A stretch of 64,000 bases of DNA from contig NZ_JBGUAY010000004.1 of assembly GCF_041821025.1 (NCBI RefSeq), positions 409,935-473,934 on the forward strand. The letters run 5' to 3'. The position numbers were made by a program, and so were the translations under genes. A model generated the notes under the pieces. The model made no database searches, was not told the origin of the DNA, and was given only the letters and a program-made list of their open reading frames with translations. Source of the DNA: Egicoccus sp. AB-alg6-2. GTDB lineage: Bacteria; Actinomycetota; Nitriliruptoria; Nitriliruptorales; Nitriliruptoraceae. Shown piece after piece: positions 9,739 through 18,594 of this stretch; the first letter of the stretch is position 1, and the number at the start of each line of letters is the position of its first letter.

Positions 9739-10737
9739 TTACTGCTGCTGCTGCCGCTGCTGTCGTTGCTGCCACACGCCGTAGCGGTCGCCGGATCCCG
9801 GCACGTCGCCCAGCGGCTCGCGGGCGAGGCGACGCATGCGGACGCTCACGTTCAACTCGTGCGCCGGCGGACCGGAGAACACGCCTCGGAACGGTGCCAC
9901 GTCGTCGTAGTCGCGGCCCCGCCCGATGGTGACGTGGCGCTCCCCGACCGGCTGCCGGTTGGTCGGGTCCAGGGCCAGCCACACCTCACCGACGCCGCCG
10001 GCCACCTCGACGGGGACGGCCACCTCGACCCAGGCGTGCGTCTCGACCTCGACCTCGGCCTCCGCCTCGTCCTCGTGCCCCCCGCGAGGGGCCTCGTCGA
10101 CGTCGACGTCGGCGCCGGTCGCGTCGTCACGGGTGAAGAAGTACCCCGACACGTAGCGCGCCGGGATGCCGAGGCTGCGGTACATCGCGATCGCGAGGTG
10201 GGCGAAGTCCTGGCACACCCCGCCTCCGGTGGCCAGGACGGTTTCGACCGGCACGCCGACGTAGGTCGCTCCCGGCGAGTACGACAGGTCGGCGGCCGCC
10301 TGGTGGACGGACATGACCACGTCGAGCACCTCGTCACCCGCCTGCGCGGCATGACGCTGCGCCGCCGCCGTCACCGTGGCGCCCCAGTACACGTGGGGGG
10401 AGCGCTGCAGCAGCTCCTGGTGACGGTCGCGGAACCCGACGTCGTCGAGGGCCGCGCGCGGCAGGCTGCCGTCGGGCGGTGCCACGGCCAGCGTCTCGAC
10501 GGTGGCTTCGGCGACGACCTCGAGCAGGCGGTGGGGACCCCGGATCCCGAAGGTGTCGATGCGGGTACCCCAGTAGTCGACGTACGACGACACCCGGGAC
10601 GAGGGCGTGGTCGTGACGTCGTAGTGCACCAGCTGCTGGCGTGCGTCCGACGCGGGGCAGGCGCGGAGTTCGTTCTGCGACTCGACCACCGACGCCTCGT
10701 AGTCGAAGCGGGTCACGTAACGGATGTCGAGCCTCAC
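9739..10737 (-). CDS. transglutaminase-like cysteine protease family protein with Gln-rich tail
   Basis: 332 residues. The N-terminal bacterial transglutaminase-associated domain (1-85) precedes a transglutaminase core with the triad Cys175 (GGGVCQDFAH), His234 (ETHAWVEV) and Asp258 (LALDPTN). Between Cys and His sits a very acidic insert (about 203-233, rich in Asp/Glu). The C-terminus ends WQQRQQRQQQQ, nine glutamines in eleven residues. In bacteria this family usually acts as a peptidase or amidase. It is the third gene of a minus-strand cluster after the alpha-E and ATP-grasp genes, 39 bp downstream of the alpha-E stop. Confidence 0.9.
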   Translation of the reverse strand: MRLDIRYVTRFDYEASVVESQNELRACPASDARQQLVHYDVTTTPSSRVSSYVDYWGTRIDTFGIRGPHRLLEVVAEATVETLAVAPPDGSLPRAALDDVGFRDRHQELLQRSPHVYWGATVTAAAQRHAAQAGDEVLDVVMSVHQAAADLSYSPGATYVGVPVETVLATGGGVCQDFAHLAIAMYRSLGIPARYVSGYFFTRDDATGADVDVDEAPRGGHEDEAEAEVEVETHAWVEVAVPVEVAGGVGEVWLALDPTNRQPVGERHVTIGRGRDYDDVAPFRGVFSGPPAHELNVSVRMRRLAREPLGDVPGSGDRYGVWQQRQQRQQQQ

Positions 10738-10776
10738 GGGCGCCTCATCGAATCGGTCCCGACGGATGCCGAGAGA

Positions 10777-11781
10777 TCAGGTCGTGGCGATGGCGTGCAT
10801 GAGCCCACTGGGGTGACGACGGAAGAACTCGTCGGCGACCGCCTCGGAGACGTCGGCCACACGCTCCTGCACCTCGTCGAGGAAGGGGTGCAGTCCGAGC
10901 TCGAACAGCTCGGCGACGTCACGGTACTGCAGCGACGCGGTCACCCGGCCGAGCGCCCGGACCGCACGGCTGGGCCCGCCCTGGCTGAGCGCCTGCAGCT
11001 GGTGCATCGCCCCCGAGAGACAGAACACGACGCTGCGGGGCAAATCCGGTTCGAGCAGCAGGAACTCGACCACGTCCGCGGGATCCATCGAGGAGCGGTA
11101 GCGCCGACGGTAGGCCTCGAAGGCGGAGGCGGACTTGAGCACCGCGATCCAGTGGTGGAAGTCGGCACGGTCCGCGCCGCGCGGTCTGGCCCCGTCACCA
11201 CCGGTCAACCGACGCGACGGGCCGGCCAGCTCCTCCAGCTGCTGGTAGCGCACGTCGATGAGCCGGCAGGTCATCTCGGCACGTTCGAGCACGCGTCCGA
11301 GTGCCATGAACCGCCAGCCCTCGTCGCGGGGCATGGTCTCGCTGGCGACACCGTAGATGCCCATGCAGGCGCGCCGGATCATGCCGAACAGCTCGTACGG
11401 CTGGTCGGCGAGGTCGCGGCGCAGGTCGCGCGAGGCCAGGCTGAGGTGGAGGTTGTTGACCGCCTCCCACAGCTCCGAGGAGATCAGCTCCCGGACCGAG
11501 CGGGCGTTCTCGCGCGCACGCAGGATCGACGTCGTGATGGAGCCCGGATTGTCGCGGTCGAGCACCAGGAACTGGATCACCGCGGCCGGCTCGACCGGAC
11601 GGTCGCCGTAGACGGCGCGCAGGTGCAGCACGTCCAGCAGCTGCCCCCACGGCGCCGTGACCTCGGCGGAGGAGGACTCGAGCAGCGTGTGGTAGGTCAC
11701 GTCGACCATGCGCGCGGCGTCCTCGGCGCGCTCGACGTAGCGACCGGCCCAGAACAGGTTCTCGGCGAGGCGTGCCAGCAT
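10777..11781 (-). CDS. alpha-E domain protein (DUF403)
   Basis: 334 residues, all-helical, beginning MLARLAENLFWAGRYVERAEDAARM, the classic start of alpha-E proteins. The ATG overlaps the stop of the ATP-grasp gene by one base (TGATG), indicating coupled translation. The family has no established biochemical activity; it is consistently encoded beside the circularly permuted ATP-grasp proteins and is thought to work with them. Confidence 0.93.
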   Translation of the reverse strand: MLARLAENLFWAGRYVERAEDAARMVDVTYHTLLESSSAEVTAPWGQLLDVLHLRAVYGDRPVEPAAVIQFLVLDRDNPGSITTSILRARENARSVRELISSELWEAVNNLHLSLASRDLRRDLADQPYELFGMIRRACMGIYGVASETMPRDEGWRFMALGRVLERAEMTCRLIDVRYQQLEELAGPSRRLTGGDGARPRGADRADFHHWIAVLKSASAFEAYRRRYRSSMDPADVVEFLLLEPDLPRSVVFCLSGAMHQLQALSQGGPSRAVRALGRVTASLQYRDVAELFELGLHPFLDEVQERVADVSEAVADEFFRRHPSGLMHAIATT

Positions 11782-13262
11782 CAGCGGTCCTCCGGTTCCG
11801 GAGCAGACTCGTCCAGGACCCAGGTGTCCTTGGATCCGCCGCCCTGGGACGAGTTCACGACCAGCGACCCCTTCCGCAGGGCCACGCGGGTGAGGCCGCC
11901 CGGGATCACCTCGACGGTCTCGCCGGCGATCGCGAACGGACGCAGGTCGACGTGTCGACCCTCGAAGGCGTGGTCCACCAGCGTCGGATGCCGGGACAGC
12001 GACACCACCTCCTGGGCGATGTAGCCCCGCGGGTCGGCCTCGATACGGGTCCGGAACCGCTCGATCTCCTCGTCGTCCGCGTGCGGGCCGATCAGCATCC
12101 CGTAGCCCCCCGACGCCGCCACGGGCTTGACCACGAGCTGGTCGAGGCGCGACAGCACCTCCGCGCGCTGCTCCGCCTCCCAGAGCAGGTAGGTCTCGAC
12201 GTTGGGCAGGATGGGGTCCTCGCCGAGGTAGTAGCGGATCAGGTCGGGCACGAACGCGTAGACGGCCTTGTCGTCCGCGACGCCGTTGCCGACCGCGTTG
12301 GCGATGGTCACGTTGCCGGCGCGCGCGGCCGAGAGCAGGCCGGGGACCCCCAGTGCCGAGTCCGGCCGGAACACCACCGGGTCGAGGAAGTCGTCGTCGA
12401 TGCGGCGGTAGATGACATCGACGCGTTCGAGACCCCGCGTGGTGCGCATGTAGACCACGTGCTCGTCGACGACCAGATCGCGGCCCTCGACCAGCTCGAT
12501 GCCCATCTGGCGCGCGAGGAAGGCGTGCTCGAAGTAGGCGGCGTTGTACATCCCCGGCGTCAGCACCACGGCGGTGGGGTGCTCGCCCGCCGCCGGTGGG
12601 GCGACCTCGCGCAGCGCCCGCAACAGCGAGGGTCCGTAGTGGTCGACCGGGCGCACGCGCTGTCGCCCGAAGACGACCGGCAGGACCCGCGTCATCGCCG
12701 CCCGGTTCTCGAGCACGTAGGAGATGCCGGACGGGTTGCGCAGGTTGTCCTCGAGCGCCCGGTAGACACCGTGGACGTCCCGGACGAGGTCGACACCGGA
12801 GACGAGGCAGCGGGCGCCGTGCGGGACGGGGATGCCGAACGCCTCGCGCCGGAAGCCGTCGGCGGTGTGGACCAGCCAGCGCGGGACGACGCCGTCGTTG
12901 ACCGCGGCCTGCTCCCCCATGTACAGGTCCTCGAGGAACCGGTTGAGGGCCGTCACGCGCTGGGCGACGCCACGCTCGATGTGTCCCCACTCGTCGGCGG
13001 GGATGATGCGCGGCAGCAGGTCCATCGGGAACGTGCGCTCGACACCCTCGTCGGACCGGTCGCCGTATACCGTGAACGTGATGCCCTGGGAGCGGAAGAT
13101 CCGATCGCGGATGCCCTCCCGCCGATCGAGGTCGTCGCGGTTGAGTTCCCGCAACCGCGCGACCAGGGCCCGGTAGTGCGGACGGGTCCGTCCCTCGGGG
13201 TCGAACACCTCGTCGAAGAAGCGGTCGCCGCCGGTCTCGTAGCTTCCGAACAGATCGGTCAT
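11781..13262 (-). CDS. circularly permuted ATP-grasp protein (DUF404/DUF407)
   Basis: 493 residues from the ATG at 13262. Visible family stretches are GITFTVYGD, the DNLRNPSGISYVLENR loop, LTPGMYNAAYFEHAFLARQMG, IYRRIDDDFLDP and VVKPVAASGGYGMLIGP. Such proteins are predicted amide-bond ligases that couple an amino group to a carboxylate using ATP, substrate unknown. A leaderless-type -10 TAGGGT lies 7 bp before the start. It heads the operon with the alpha-E and transglutaminase genes. Confidence 0.94.
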   Translation of the reverse strand: MTDLFGSYETGGDRFFDEVFDPEGRTRPHYRALVARLRELNRDDLDRREGIRDRIFRSQGITFTVYGDRSDEGVERTFPMDLLPRIIPADEWGHIERGVAQRVTALNRFLEDLYMGEQAAVNDGVVPRWLVHTADGFRREAFGIPVPHGARCLVSGVDLVRDVHGVYRALEDNLRNPSGISYVLENRAAMTRVLPVVFGRQRVRPVDHYGPSLLRALREVAPPAAGEHPTAVVLTPGMYNAAYFEHAFLARQMGIELVEGRDLVVDEHVVYMRTTRGLERVDVIYRRIDDDFLDPVVFRPDSALGVPGLLSAARAGNVTIANAVGNGVADDKAVYAFVPDLIRYYLGEDPILPNVETYLLWEAEQRAEVLSRLDQLVVKPVAASGGYGMLIGPHADDEEIERFRTRIEADPRGYIAQEVVSLSRHPTLVDHAFEGRHVDLRPFAIAGETVEVIPGGLTRVALRKGSLVVNSSQGGGSKDTWVLDESAPEPEDR

Positions 13263-13269
13263 CCGCGGG

Positions 13270-13275
13270 ACCCTA
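13270..13275 (-). promoter_or_regulatory. leaderless -10 element of ATP-grasp operon
   Basis: Minus-strand TAGGGT ends 7 bp before the ATG at 13262, the spacing seen for leaderless actinobacterial transcripts. No convincing -35 is seen. Confidence 0.5.
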
Positions 13276-13490
13276 GCGGCCCCTGCGGCGAGCGCCCATC
13301 GCGCGTGGTGGTGGAGACGGCTCGCCCCCGCACGCGCCACGCCGACGGGTCCGGCGAGAGCACCAGTGGGCGCCGTGCGAACCGGTGCCGTCCTTGCGCC
13401 ACACCGGCTCGGGACGGCGGTACCGTTGCCGCGGACGCTTGGAGAGGCCGCTACGAGGGACGGCGGCGAGAGGCGAGGGACGCACAACTG

Positions 13491-13934
13491 ATGGGTGGTT
13501 CGCAGCTTCGATCGCGCGCCGACGCCTTCACCGCGGACGGTCATCTCGCCTGCTCCGACGAGCGGGAGATCCTCGTCGCGATGCAGCACCTCGACGGCCT
13601 GTTGCGGGCCGCCGCCGCCCTGCTGGGCGCCAGCGGACACCACCCGCACCTGCGCGACTGTGCCGCGGCGGCGTGTCTGCTCGCCGAGGTGACCGACGGA
13701 CCCGCGCTGTGTCATGTCGCGCACCGCCTCGTCGGTGACCGGCCGACGCCCGCCACGTCCTCCCCCGTACTCGAGCTCGCGCTGACCCAGTTCCGCGCCG
13801 CACTCCCCGACGCGATGGACGCCGTGCGCGCCTGCCGGCAGCAGGCCCATCCCAGCGGGACGTGCTGGTTCTCGGCCGCCCCCGGCGAGGACGGCTGCGG
13901 CGCGGTCCTGCGTCTGGCACACGCGCTGTGCTGA
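13491..13934 (+). CDS. hypothetical cysteine-rich protein
   Basis: 147 residues from the ATG at 13491. Not recognised. It is mostly predicted helix and unusually rich in cysteine (8) and histidine, including GHHPHLRDCAAAAC. The second half has RACRQQAHPSGTCWF. No signal peptide or membrane segment is seen. Third codon positions are mostly G/C, supporting a real gene. It is divergent from the ATP-grasp operon across a 228-bp gap. Metal binding is possible but is only inference from the Cys/His content. Confidence 0.6.
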   Translation: MGGSQLRSRADAFTADGHLACSDEREILVAMQHLDGLLRAAAALLGASGHHPHLRDCAAAACLLAEVTDGPALCHVAHRLVGDRPTPATSSPVLELALTQFRAALPDAMDAVRACRQQAHPSGTCWFSAAPGEDGCGAVLRLAHALC

Positions 13935-13950
13935 GCGGTGCTGCTTCGGC

Positions 13951-14187
13951 CTAGTACGGCTCACGCGGACCGGTGCCGGATTCGCGCTGGTCGGTCTCGC
14001 AGAGGGCCTGCCAGGCGGTGCCGAACGCCGCGGCGGCGGCCTCGCCGCGCAGCAGCGCCAGGGCCTGGAAGCTCGCGTCCCAGCCGGCCTCCGCGATCAG
14101 GAGTCGGGCGGCGAGCGCCGGCTCGTGCCGGTGCAGCAGGGCTGCCGCGCGTGCCAGCAGTTCCGTGGTCCGACGGTCGTTCACCAT
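13951..14187 (-). CDS. hypothetical small helical protein
   Basis: 78 residues from the ATG at 14187 (MVNDRRTTELLARAAALL). Not recognised. It is alanine/leucine-rich and appears all-helical; ALLHRHEPALAARLLIAEAG resembles a helical hairpin. It is convergent with the Cys-rich gene (16 bp between stops). An upstream extension in frame exists but loses helical character, so the internal ATG is preferred. Confidence 0.5.
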   Translation of the reverse strand: MVNDRRTTELLARAAALLHRHEPALAARLLIAEAGWDASFQALALLRGEAAAAAFGTAWQALCETDQRESGTGPREPY

Positions 14188-14385
14188 GGCCCCCGCGTCG
14201 TCGACGTCGGTGGGACCAACGACGCGGAGGGGGCTCGGGTCGCGGCCGCCCGTACAGGCCGAGCAGTCCGCGCCCACCCCGACCGCACGGGCGTCAAGGG
14301 GCCGCCGGGGGCTGCCGATAGGACGGCCACACCGCCGCCCACGACACCGATGAGGCCGCGGTGCCGCACGAGGCGGGGACGCGAG

Positions 14386-14622
14386 ATGGACGAGCCACGG
14401 ATGCACGCGACACCGGCCGAAGGGAGCGCCGAAGACGACTTCGACGCGCGTCGCAAGGTCCTCGCCCACCGCGAGAGCGTCGTCCGTCGCCTGCTCGGCG
14501 CCGGCCTCTCCGTGCGCCTGTTGCGCCTGCTGCTGCCCGACTGGCGCCCCCTCATCGAGCGCGTGGCAGCGGCCGCCCCCGTCAGCGACGCGCTGTCGCT
14601 GACCGACGAGCTGCGGGTCTGA
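14386..14622 (+). CDS. hypothetical small protein
   Basis: 78 residues from the ATG at 14386, beginning MDEPRMHATPAEG. Not recognised. An acidic N-terminus is followed by an amphipathic basic stretch (about 25-60: VVRRLLGAGLSVRLLRLLLP). It is convergent with recD2, 9 bp apart. No homology to the other 78-residue protein nearby can be seen by eye. The 198 bp before it hold nothing obvious apart from GC-rich sequence. Confidence 0.5.
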   Translation: MDEPRMHATPAEGSAEDDFDARRKVLAHRESVVRRLLGAGLSVRLLRLLLPDWRPLIERVAAAAPVSDALSLTDELRV

Positions 14623-14631
14623 CCCTCCCGG

Positions 14632-16788
14632 TCACCGACCGACGGCCTGCTCGAGCCGCCACGCCAGCCCGGTGCGCCGGTCGCTCGGCCGGTCGTGCCG
14701 CGCAGCCGCCCGTAACGCGGCGGACTGCCCGACCACGATCAGGGCGCGTTGGGCCCGGGTGATGGCGGTGTAGACCAGGTTGCGCCACAGCATCGACCGG
14801 TGGGCGGTGTCGCAGACGAGCACCACGACCGGCCACTCGCCGCCCTGCGACTTGTGCACCGTGACCGCCCACGCCGCGACCAGGTCGCGGGCCTGGTCGG
14901 CGTCGTAGGTCACCTCCCCACGGGGGAAGGCCACCCGCAGCGTCCTGCCGCGCCGGGACAGGTCGACGACGCGGCCGACGTCTCCGTTGGCCACGTCCAA
15001 CTCCGGGTCGTTGCGGGTCTGCATCACCCGGTCCCCCACGTGGAACCCCGCCACGCTGGGCCGCCCCTCGGCCGGGTTGAGGCGCGCCTTCAGGGCCTCG
15101 TTCAGCGCGTCGACCCCGGACGGGCCCTTGTACATCGGTGCGAGGACCTGCACGTCGTCCACCTCGACCCCGAAGTAGTCCGGCACCCGGTCGGCGACGG
15201 CCTGCACGACGCGGGCCGCGATGGCCGGTCGACGCGCCTCCTCTGCCAGGAACACGTCACCGTCCACGCCGCGGAGCACGCCGACCTCGCCGGCGAGGAC
15301 CTCGCGCGCCAGCCCCACGATGCGGCTGCCCGCGGCCTGACGATGGATCTCGGTGAGCACGGTCGACGGCACCACGGTGCTGCGCAACACGTCGCGCAGC
15401 ACGTCACCGGGGCCGACCGACGGCAGCTGGTCGGGATCGCCGACCAGCACCAGGTGCGAACCGTCGTCGACGGCCCGGATCAGGCGTCCCGCCAGCCAGG
15501 TGTCACACATCGACACCTCGTCCACCACGAGCAGGTCCTGGGGCAGCCGCTCGTGCTCGCCGTAGCGGAACGCGAAACCGCCGCCGTTCACCGGCCGGGC
15601 CTCGAGCAGTCGATGGACCGTCGTCGCCGAACGCCCGACGAGTTCCTCGAGGCGCTTGGCGGCGCGACCCGTCGGCGCGCACAGCGCGACCTCGAGGTCC
15701 GCCTCCTCCGCCGCACGCACGATCTCCTGCACCGTCCGCGTCTTGCCGGTGCCCGGTCCGCCGGTGAGCACCGAGACCGGCGAGGAGAACGCGGCGCGGA
15801 CGGCCTGCGCCTGGCCCCCGGTCAACTCCGGGGACGGGTCCACGCGGTCGAGGTGCGACTGCAGACGTGACCGGCTGGTGGTCAGCAACCGCACGATGCC
15901 GTCGGCGAGGTCGCGTTCGGCCTCGAACCCCGACGGCGTCGACACCACCACGGCGCCGGCCACCTCCTCGACCCCGAGCGACCCCTCGGCGACGGCGGCA
16001 TCGATCCCCGAAGCCGCCAGCATCGCGTCGACACGCAGGAGTTGCATGGCCGCCCGGATGCACTCCTCGCGGGGAAGGTGCTGGTGCCCCTCGCTGCGAC
16101 GCGCCGCGGCCACCGCGGCGCGGGCGCCGGCCGCCAGCCGGCGGGGGTCACTCGCCGCGATCCCGATGGCGCGGGCCAGTGCGTCGGCGTGGGCGAAGCG
16201 GACCCGGTCCGCATCGAGGAGGCGGTAGGGGTCCTCGCGGGCGAGCCGGCTCGTGTCGGTCCCGAAGCGGGCGTGGGCCGAGCGCACCGCGTCCATCGGC
16301 CAGCCGGCGGGTTCGACCAGGCGGACGAACTCACCCAGGGCCTGGCCGGCCATCCACGCCTCGTGCAGCGAGGCGGCGTCGTCGGGATCCAGGCCCGCCT
16401 CGTCGACCAGTCGTGCGGTCTCGTACTCGATGACCCTTCCGGCGCCGGCGCCGAACGTGGTCAGGGCGCGCATCCGGGCCCGTTCGGGGACGTGCTCGAA
16501 CCGATCGGAGGCGAGGAAGCTCTGCAGCCCGGCGACCGTCGTCGGCGCCACTTGCTCGTAGTAGACGCTCTCGAAGGTGCGGCCGTACTTCGGGTGGTCG
16601 CGCCAACGGCCGACGAGCGTGAGCGTCTGGCCTTCGACGACGTCGGAGAGCGGACCGGTGCACCGGGCGCCACCCTCCTCCTGCATCGCGAGCTCGACCA
16701 CTCCGAAGCCCGAGTCCCGGTCGGCGTACACGACGCCGAGGACCTCACCGGTGACCCGCTCGTCGGCGAGCAGCCGATCAGCCGCCAT
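14632..16788 (-). CDS. recD2: RecD2-type 5'-3' DNA helicase
   Basis: 718 residues from the ATG at 16788, matching stand-alone RecD2. The N-terminal OB-like region (10-95) and HhH-rich middle precede the helicase core: Walker A LTGGPGTGKT (341-350), Walker B LLVVDEVSM (419-427), motif III LVGDPDQLPSVGPGD, and motif VI regions VTVHKSQGGEW and LVYTAITRAQ. RecD2 is a superfamily 1B helicase acting outside RecBCD in replication or repair. The start overlaps the end of the upstream oxidoreductase gene by 11 bp. It could also be annotated as SF1B ATP-dependent exonuclease-like. Confidence 0.95.
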   Translation of the reverse strand: MAADRLLADERVTGEVLGVVYADRDSGFGVVELAMQEEGGARCTGPLSDVVEGQTLTLVGRWRDHPKYGRTFESVYYEQVAPTTVAGLQSFLASDRFEHVPERARMRALTTFGAGAGRVIEYETARLVDEAGLDPDDAASLHEAWMAGQALGEFVRLVEPAGWPMDAVRSAHARFGTDTSRLAREDPYRLLDADRVRFAHADALARAIGIAASDPRRLAAGARAAVAAARRSEGHQHLPREECIRAAMQLLRVDAMLAASGIDAAVAEGSLGVEEVAGAVVVSTPSGFEAERDLADGIVRLLTTSRSRLQSHLDRVDPSPELTGGQAQAVRAAFSSPVSVLTGGPGTGKTRTVQEIVRAAEEADLEVALCAPTGRAAKRLEELVGRSATTVHRLLEARPVNGGGFAFRYGEHERLPQDLLVVDEVSMCDTWLAGRLIRAVDDGSHLVLVGDPDQLPSVGPGDVLRDVLRSTVVPSTVLTEIHRQAAGSRIVGLAREVLAGEVGVLRGVDGDVFLAEEARRPAIAARVVQAVADRVPDYFGVEVDDVQVLAPMYKGPSGVDALNEALKARLNPAEGRPSVAGFHVGDRVMQTRNDPELDVANGDVGRVVDLSRRGRTLRVAFPRGEVTYDADQARDLVAAWAVTVHKSQGGEWPVVVLVCDTAHRSMLWRNLVYTAITRAQRALIVVGQSAALRAAARHDRPSDRRTGLAWRLEQAVGR

Positions 16789-17812
16789 GGGAGGACCCGT
16801 ACACGGTCGTGGCGTCCGACGACGGACGGGCCACCGACCATCGCAACCGCGTGCGGACGCTGAGCCGATCGAGCATGGCCGCCGGCACCTCGATGCGGGC
16901 GGGCGGCACGGCGCCCGCGTCGCAGTGACCCGCGAGGATGGCGTCGGTACAGGCCAACATCCCCTCGACGGCCACCCCGACGACATCACGACCGTAGGCC
17001 CAGGACCGGCCGACGCCGTCGCGGCCGCGGCTCTCGGCCACGCACGCCCAACGGGGGGCGTCCGCCCCGGTCGCCGGTTCGGTCCCCTGCTCCCACCGGC
17101 GCCCCACGACCGCCTGCCACCGGGGCGAGCGGACCGCGTTGGCGGTTGCCTGCAGGACCTCCGCCCGCCAGGCCGACAGCGCGAGGTAGGTCCGTACGGT
17201 GCGGACCCCGGGGACGTGGCGCGGAACCGAGACGGCCTCGGCGGCCGGCACCGACGCGGCGTGCGCGGGTCCGATGGGCTTCGGGAACCAGGCCAGCCGG
17301 CGCGCCTCGCCGGCCCGCTCCTGCGTGCGTCGTCCCTCCGACAGGACCGGCATCGGCTGGGCCAGGCGTGCCGCGGCCGTCGCCCGCAGGCCGGGCGCGA
17401 CCGCCCGTCGCCAGCCCCCTCGATCCGGGAACGCCCAGCACACGTGCACCTCGGCCGGCCCGCTGACGGCCGCGGCGGCGCTGGCCCCCACCAGGTCACC
17501 GACCGCGGACCCGGCGCCCGGCACGATCACGACACCGGTGTCGCGGCTGACGAGGTCGAGCTCGTCGTAGGCCCGGGCGGCCACGCCGGCGTCCGTACCT
17601 GCGTCGATGGCGTGGACACCGGCACGCACGCACGCGGACAGCCACCGAAAACGGTCGTCCGGGTCGCGGCTGGCGACGAGTGCGAGTTCGGCGTCAGGGA
17701 GCTGCGGCGCGCCCGACGGGGTCACGACGACGTCGTGCCCCCGCTCGCCGAGCGCAGCCACCAGCAGGCGGCCGGTCAGCCCGCCGGCGCCGAGCACGGC
17801 GATCGTGGTCAT
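16778..17812 (-). CDS. saccharopine dehydrogenase-like NAD(P)-binding protein
   Basis: 344 residues from the ATG at 17812, with AGGAGAGG five bases upstream. The N-terminus MTTIAVLGAGGLTGRLLVAAL is a Rossmann GxGGxxG fold of the saccharopine dehydrogenase/trans-acting enoyl reductase type. The usual helix-strand pattern follows (HAIDAGTDAGVAARAYDEL; VVIVPGAGSAVGDLVG). The substrate is unknown. It overlaps recD2 by 11 bp on the same strand, so the two are probably cotranscribed, but no functional link is evident. Confidence 0.8.
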   Translation of the reverse strand: MTTIAVLGAGGLTGRLLVAALGERGHDVVVTPSGAPQLPDAELALVASRDPDDRFRWLSACVRAGVHAIDAGTDAGVAARAYDELDLVSRDTGVVIVPGAGSAVGDLVGASAAAAVSGPAEVHVCWAFPDRGGWRRAVAPGLRATAAARLAQPMPVLSEGRRTQERAGEARRLAWFPKPIGPAHAASVPAAEAVSVPRHVPGVRTVRTYLALSAWRAEVLQATANAVRSPRWQAVVGRRWEQGTEPATGADAPRWACVAESRGRDGVGRSWAYGRDVVGVAVEGMLACTDAILAGHCDAGAVPPARIEVPAAMLDRLSVRTRLRWSVARPSSDATTVYGSSHGG

Positions 17813-17987
17813 CAGCACCTCTCCTGCCCGCTCCGGGGCGCCGCTCCGCGGCCGGGCGACGCCGCGGAGGCTACGGCCACGCGCCCACCCGCGGGGACCG
17901 CGACCGGAGCATGTCGTGGATGCGTGACTCCCGCGCGCCCGGGTGCGAGGATGCCTGTCCGCGCTTCCACCTGCGACGAGGCCGACG

Positions 17988-18377
17988 GTGCTGCCTTCGA
18001 CCCCCGTATCCCCTCCGACCGACGGGTCGGTGCTGGTGCGTGTGAGCGCACCGGACCGCAGTTGGCCGGGGCGTCTGCCGCGCGTGCCGGGGGGCACGGT
18101 GCTGACCGTGACGGTCGGGCATCCCGAGCTGCTGCCGGTCGCCGTCGACGACCTCGTGCGCGGCGGTTACCGCATCGCCGGTGTCGCGACGGAGCGTCGC
18201 CCGGTCGGCCGCAACGTCGACGTGATGGTTCCGGCCGGGCTGCGGCTCGAGCAGCCGGAGTGGTGGCAGGAGCTGGCGCTGGGTGCCGAACGGATCTTCG
18301 ACCTGCGGCTGGGCCCGGTGTTGCGGGTCCTGGCCGCCGAGATCGACCTGCACCTGCGTGCCCGCGCCGCGGTCTGA
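17988..18377 (+). CDS. hypothetical protein
   Basis: 129 residues from a GTG at 17988; another GTG at 17943 would add 15 residues. Not recognised. A beta-rich N-terminal half (TVLTVTVGHPELLPVAVDDL) leads to a helical C-terminus ending LAAEIDLHLRARAAV. There is no signal peptide. It is divergent from the oxidoreductase gene. Confidence 0.55.
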   Translation: MLPSTPVSPPTDGSVLVRVSAPDRSWPGRLPRVPGGTVLTVTVGHPELLPVAVDDLVRGGYRIAGVATERRPVGRNVDVMVPAGLRLEQPEWWQELALGAERIFDLRLGPVLRVLAAEIDLHLRARAAV

Positions 18378-18522
18378 CCTGGCGGCGCCCCGATCCGCGG
18401 CGCGGTCCGACGCGCGCGCGGGCTGGACCGGCGCCGTCCGAACCGCGCGGCGCGCCGATCATCGGCGGGCCGTGCCCGGGACGGGCAGCGCCGAGCCATG
18501 CCTGCTCCACTTCCGCATGTGC

Positions 18523-18551
18523 TTGCACTTGCTAGCAGCAACGCGTACAGT
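18523..18551 (+). promoter_or_regulatory. promoter of H1-like gene
   Basis: -35 TTGCAC (18523-18528), 17-bp spacer, -10 TACAGT (18546-18551); the ATG is 43 bp downstream. CTTGCA (18522-18527) and TGCAAG (18552-18557) form an inverted repeat flanking the promoter, with further TTGC/GCAA elements around it, so a repressor site is possible. Confidence 0.7.
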
Positions 18552-18594
18552 TGCAAGCAAGACAGCAACTTCCGCGAGCACGAAAGGGGCCGGC

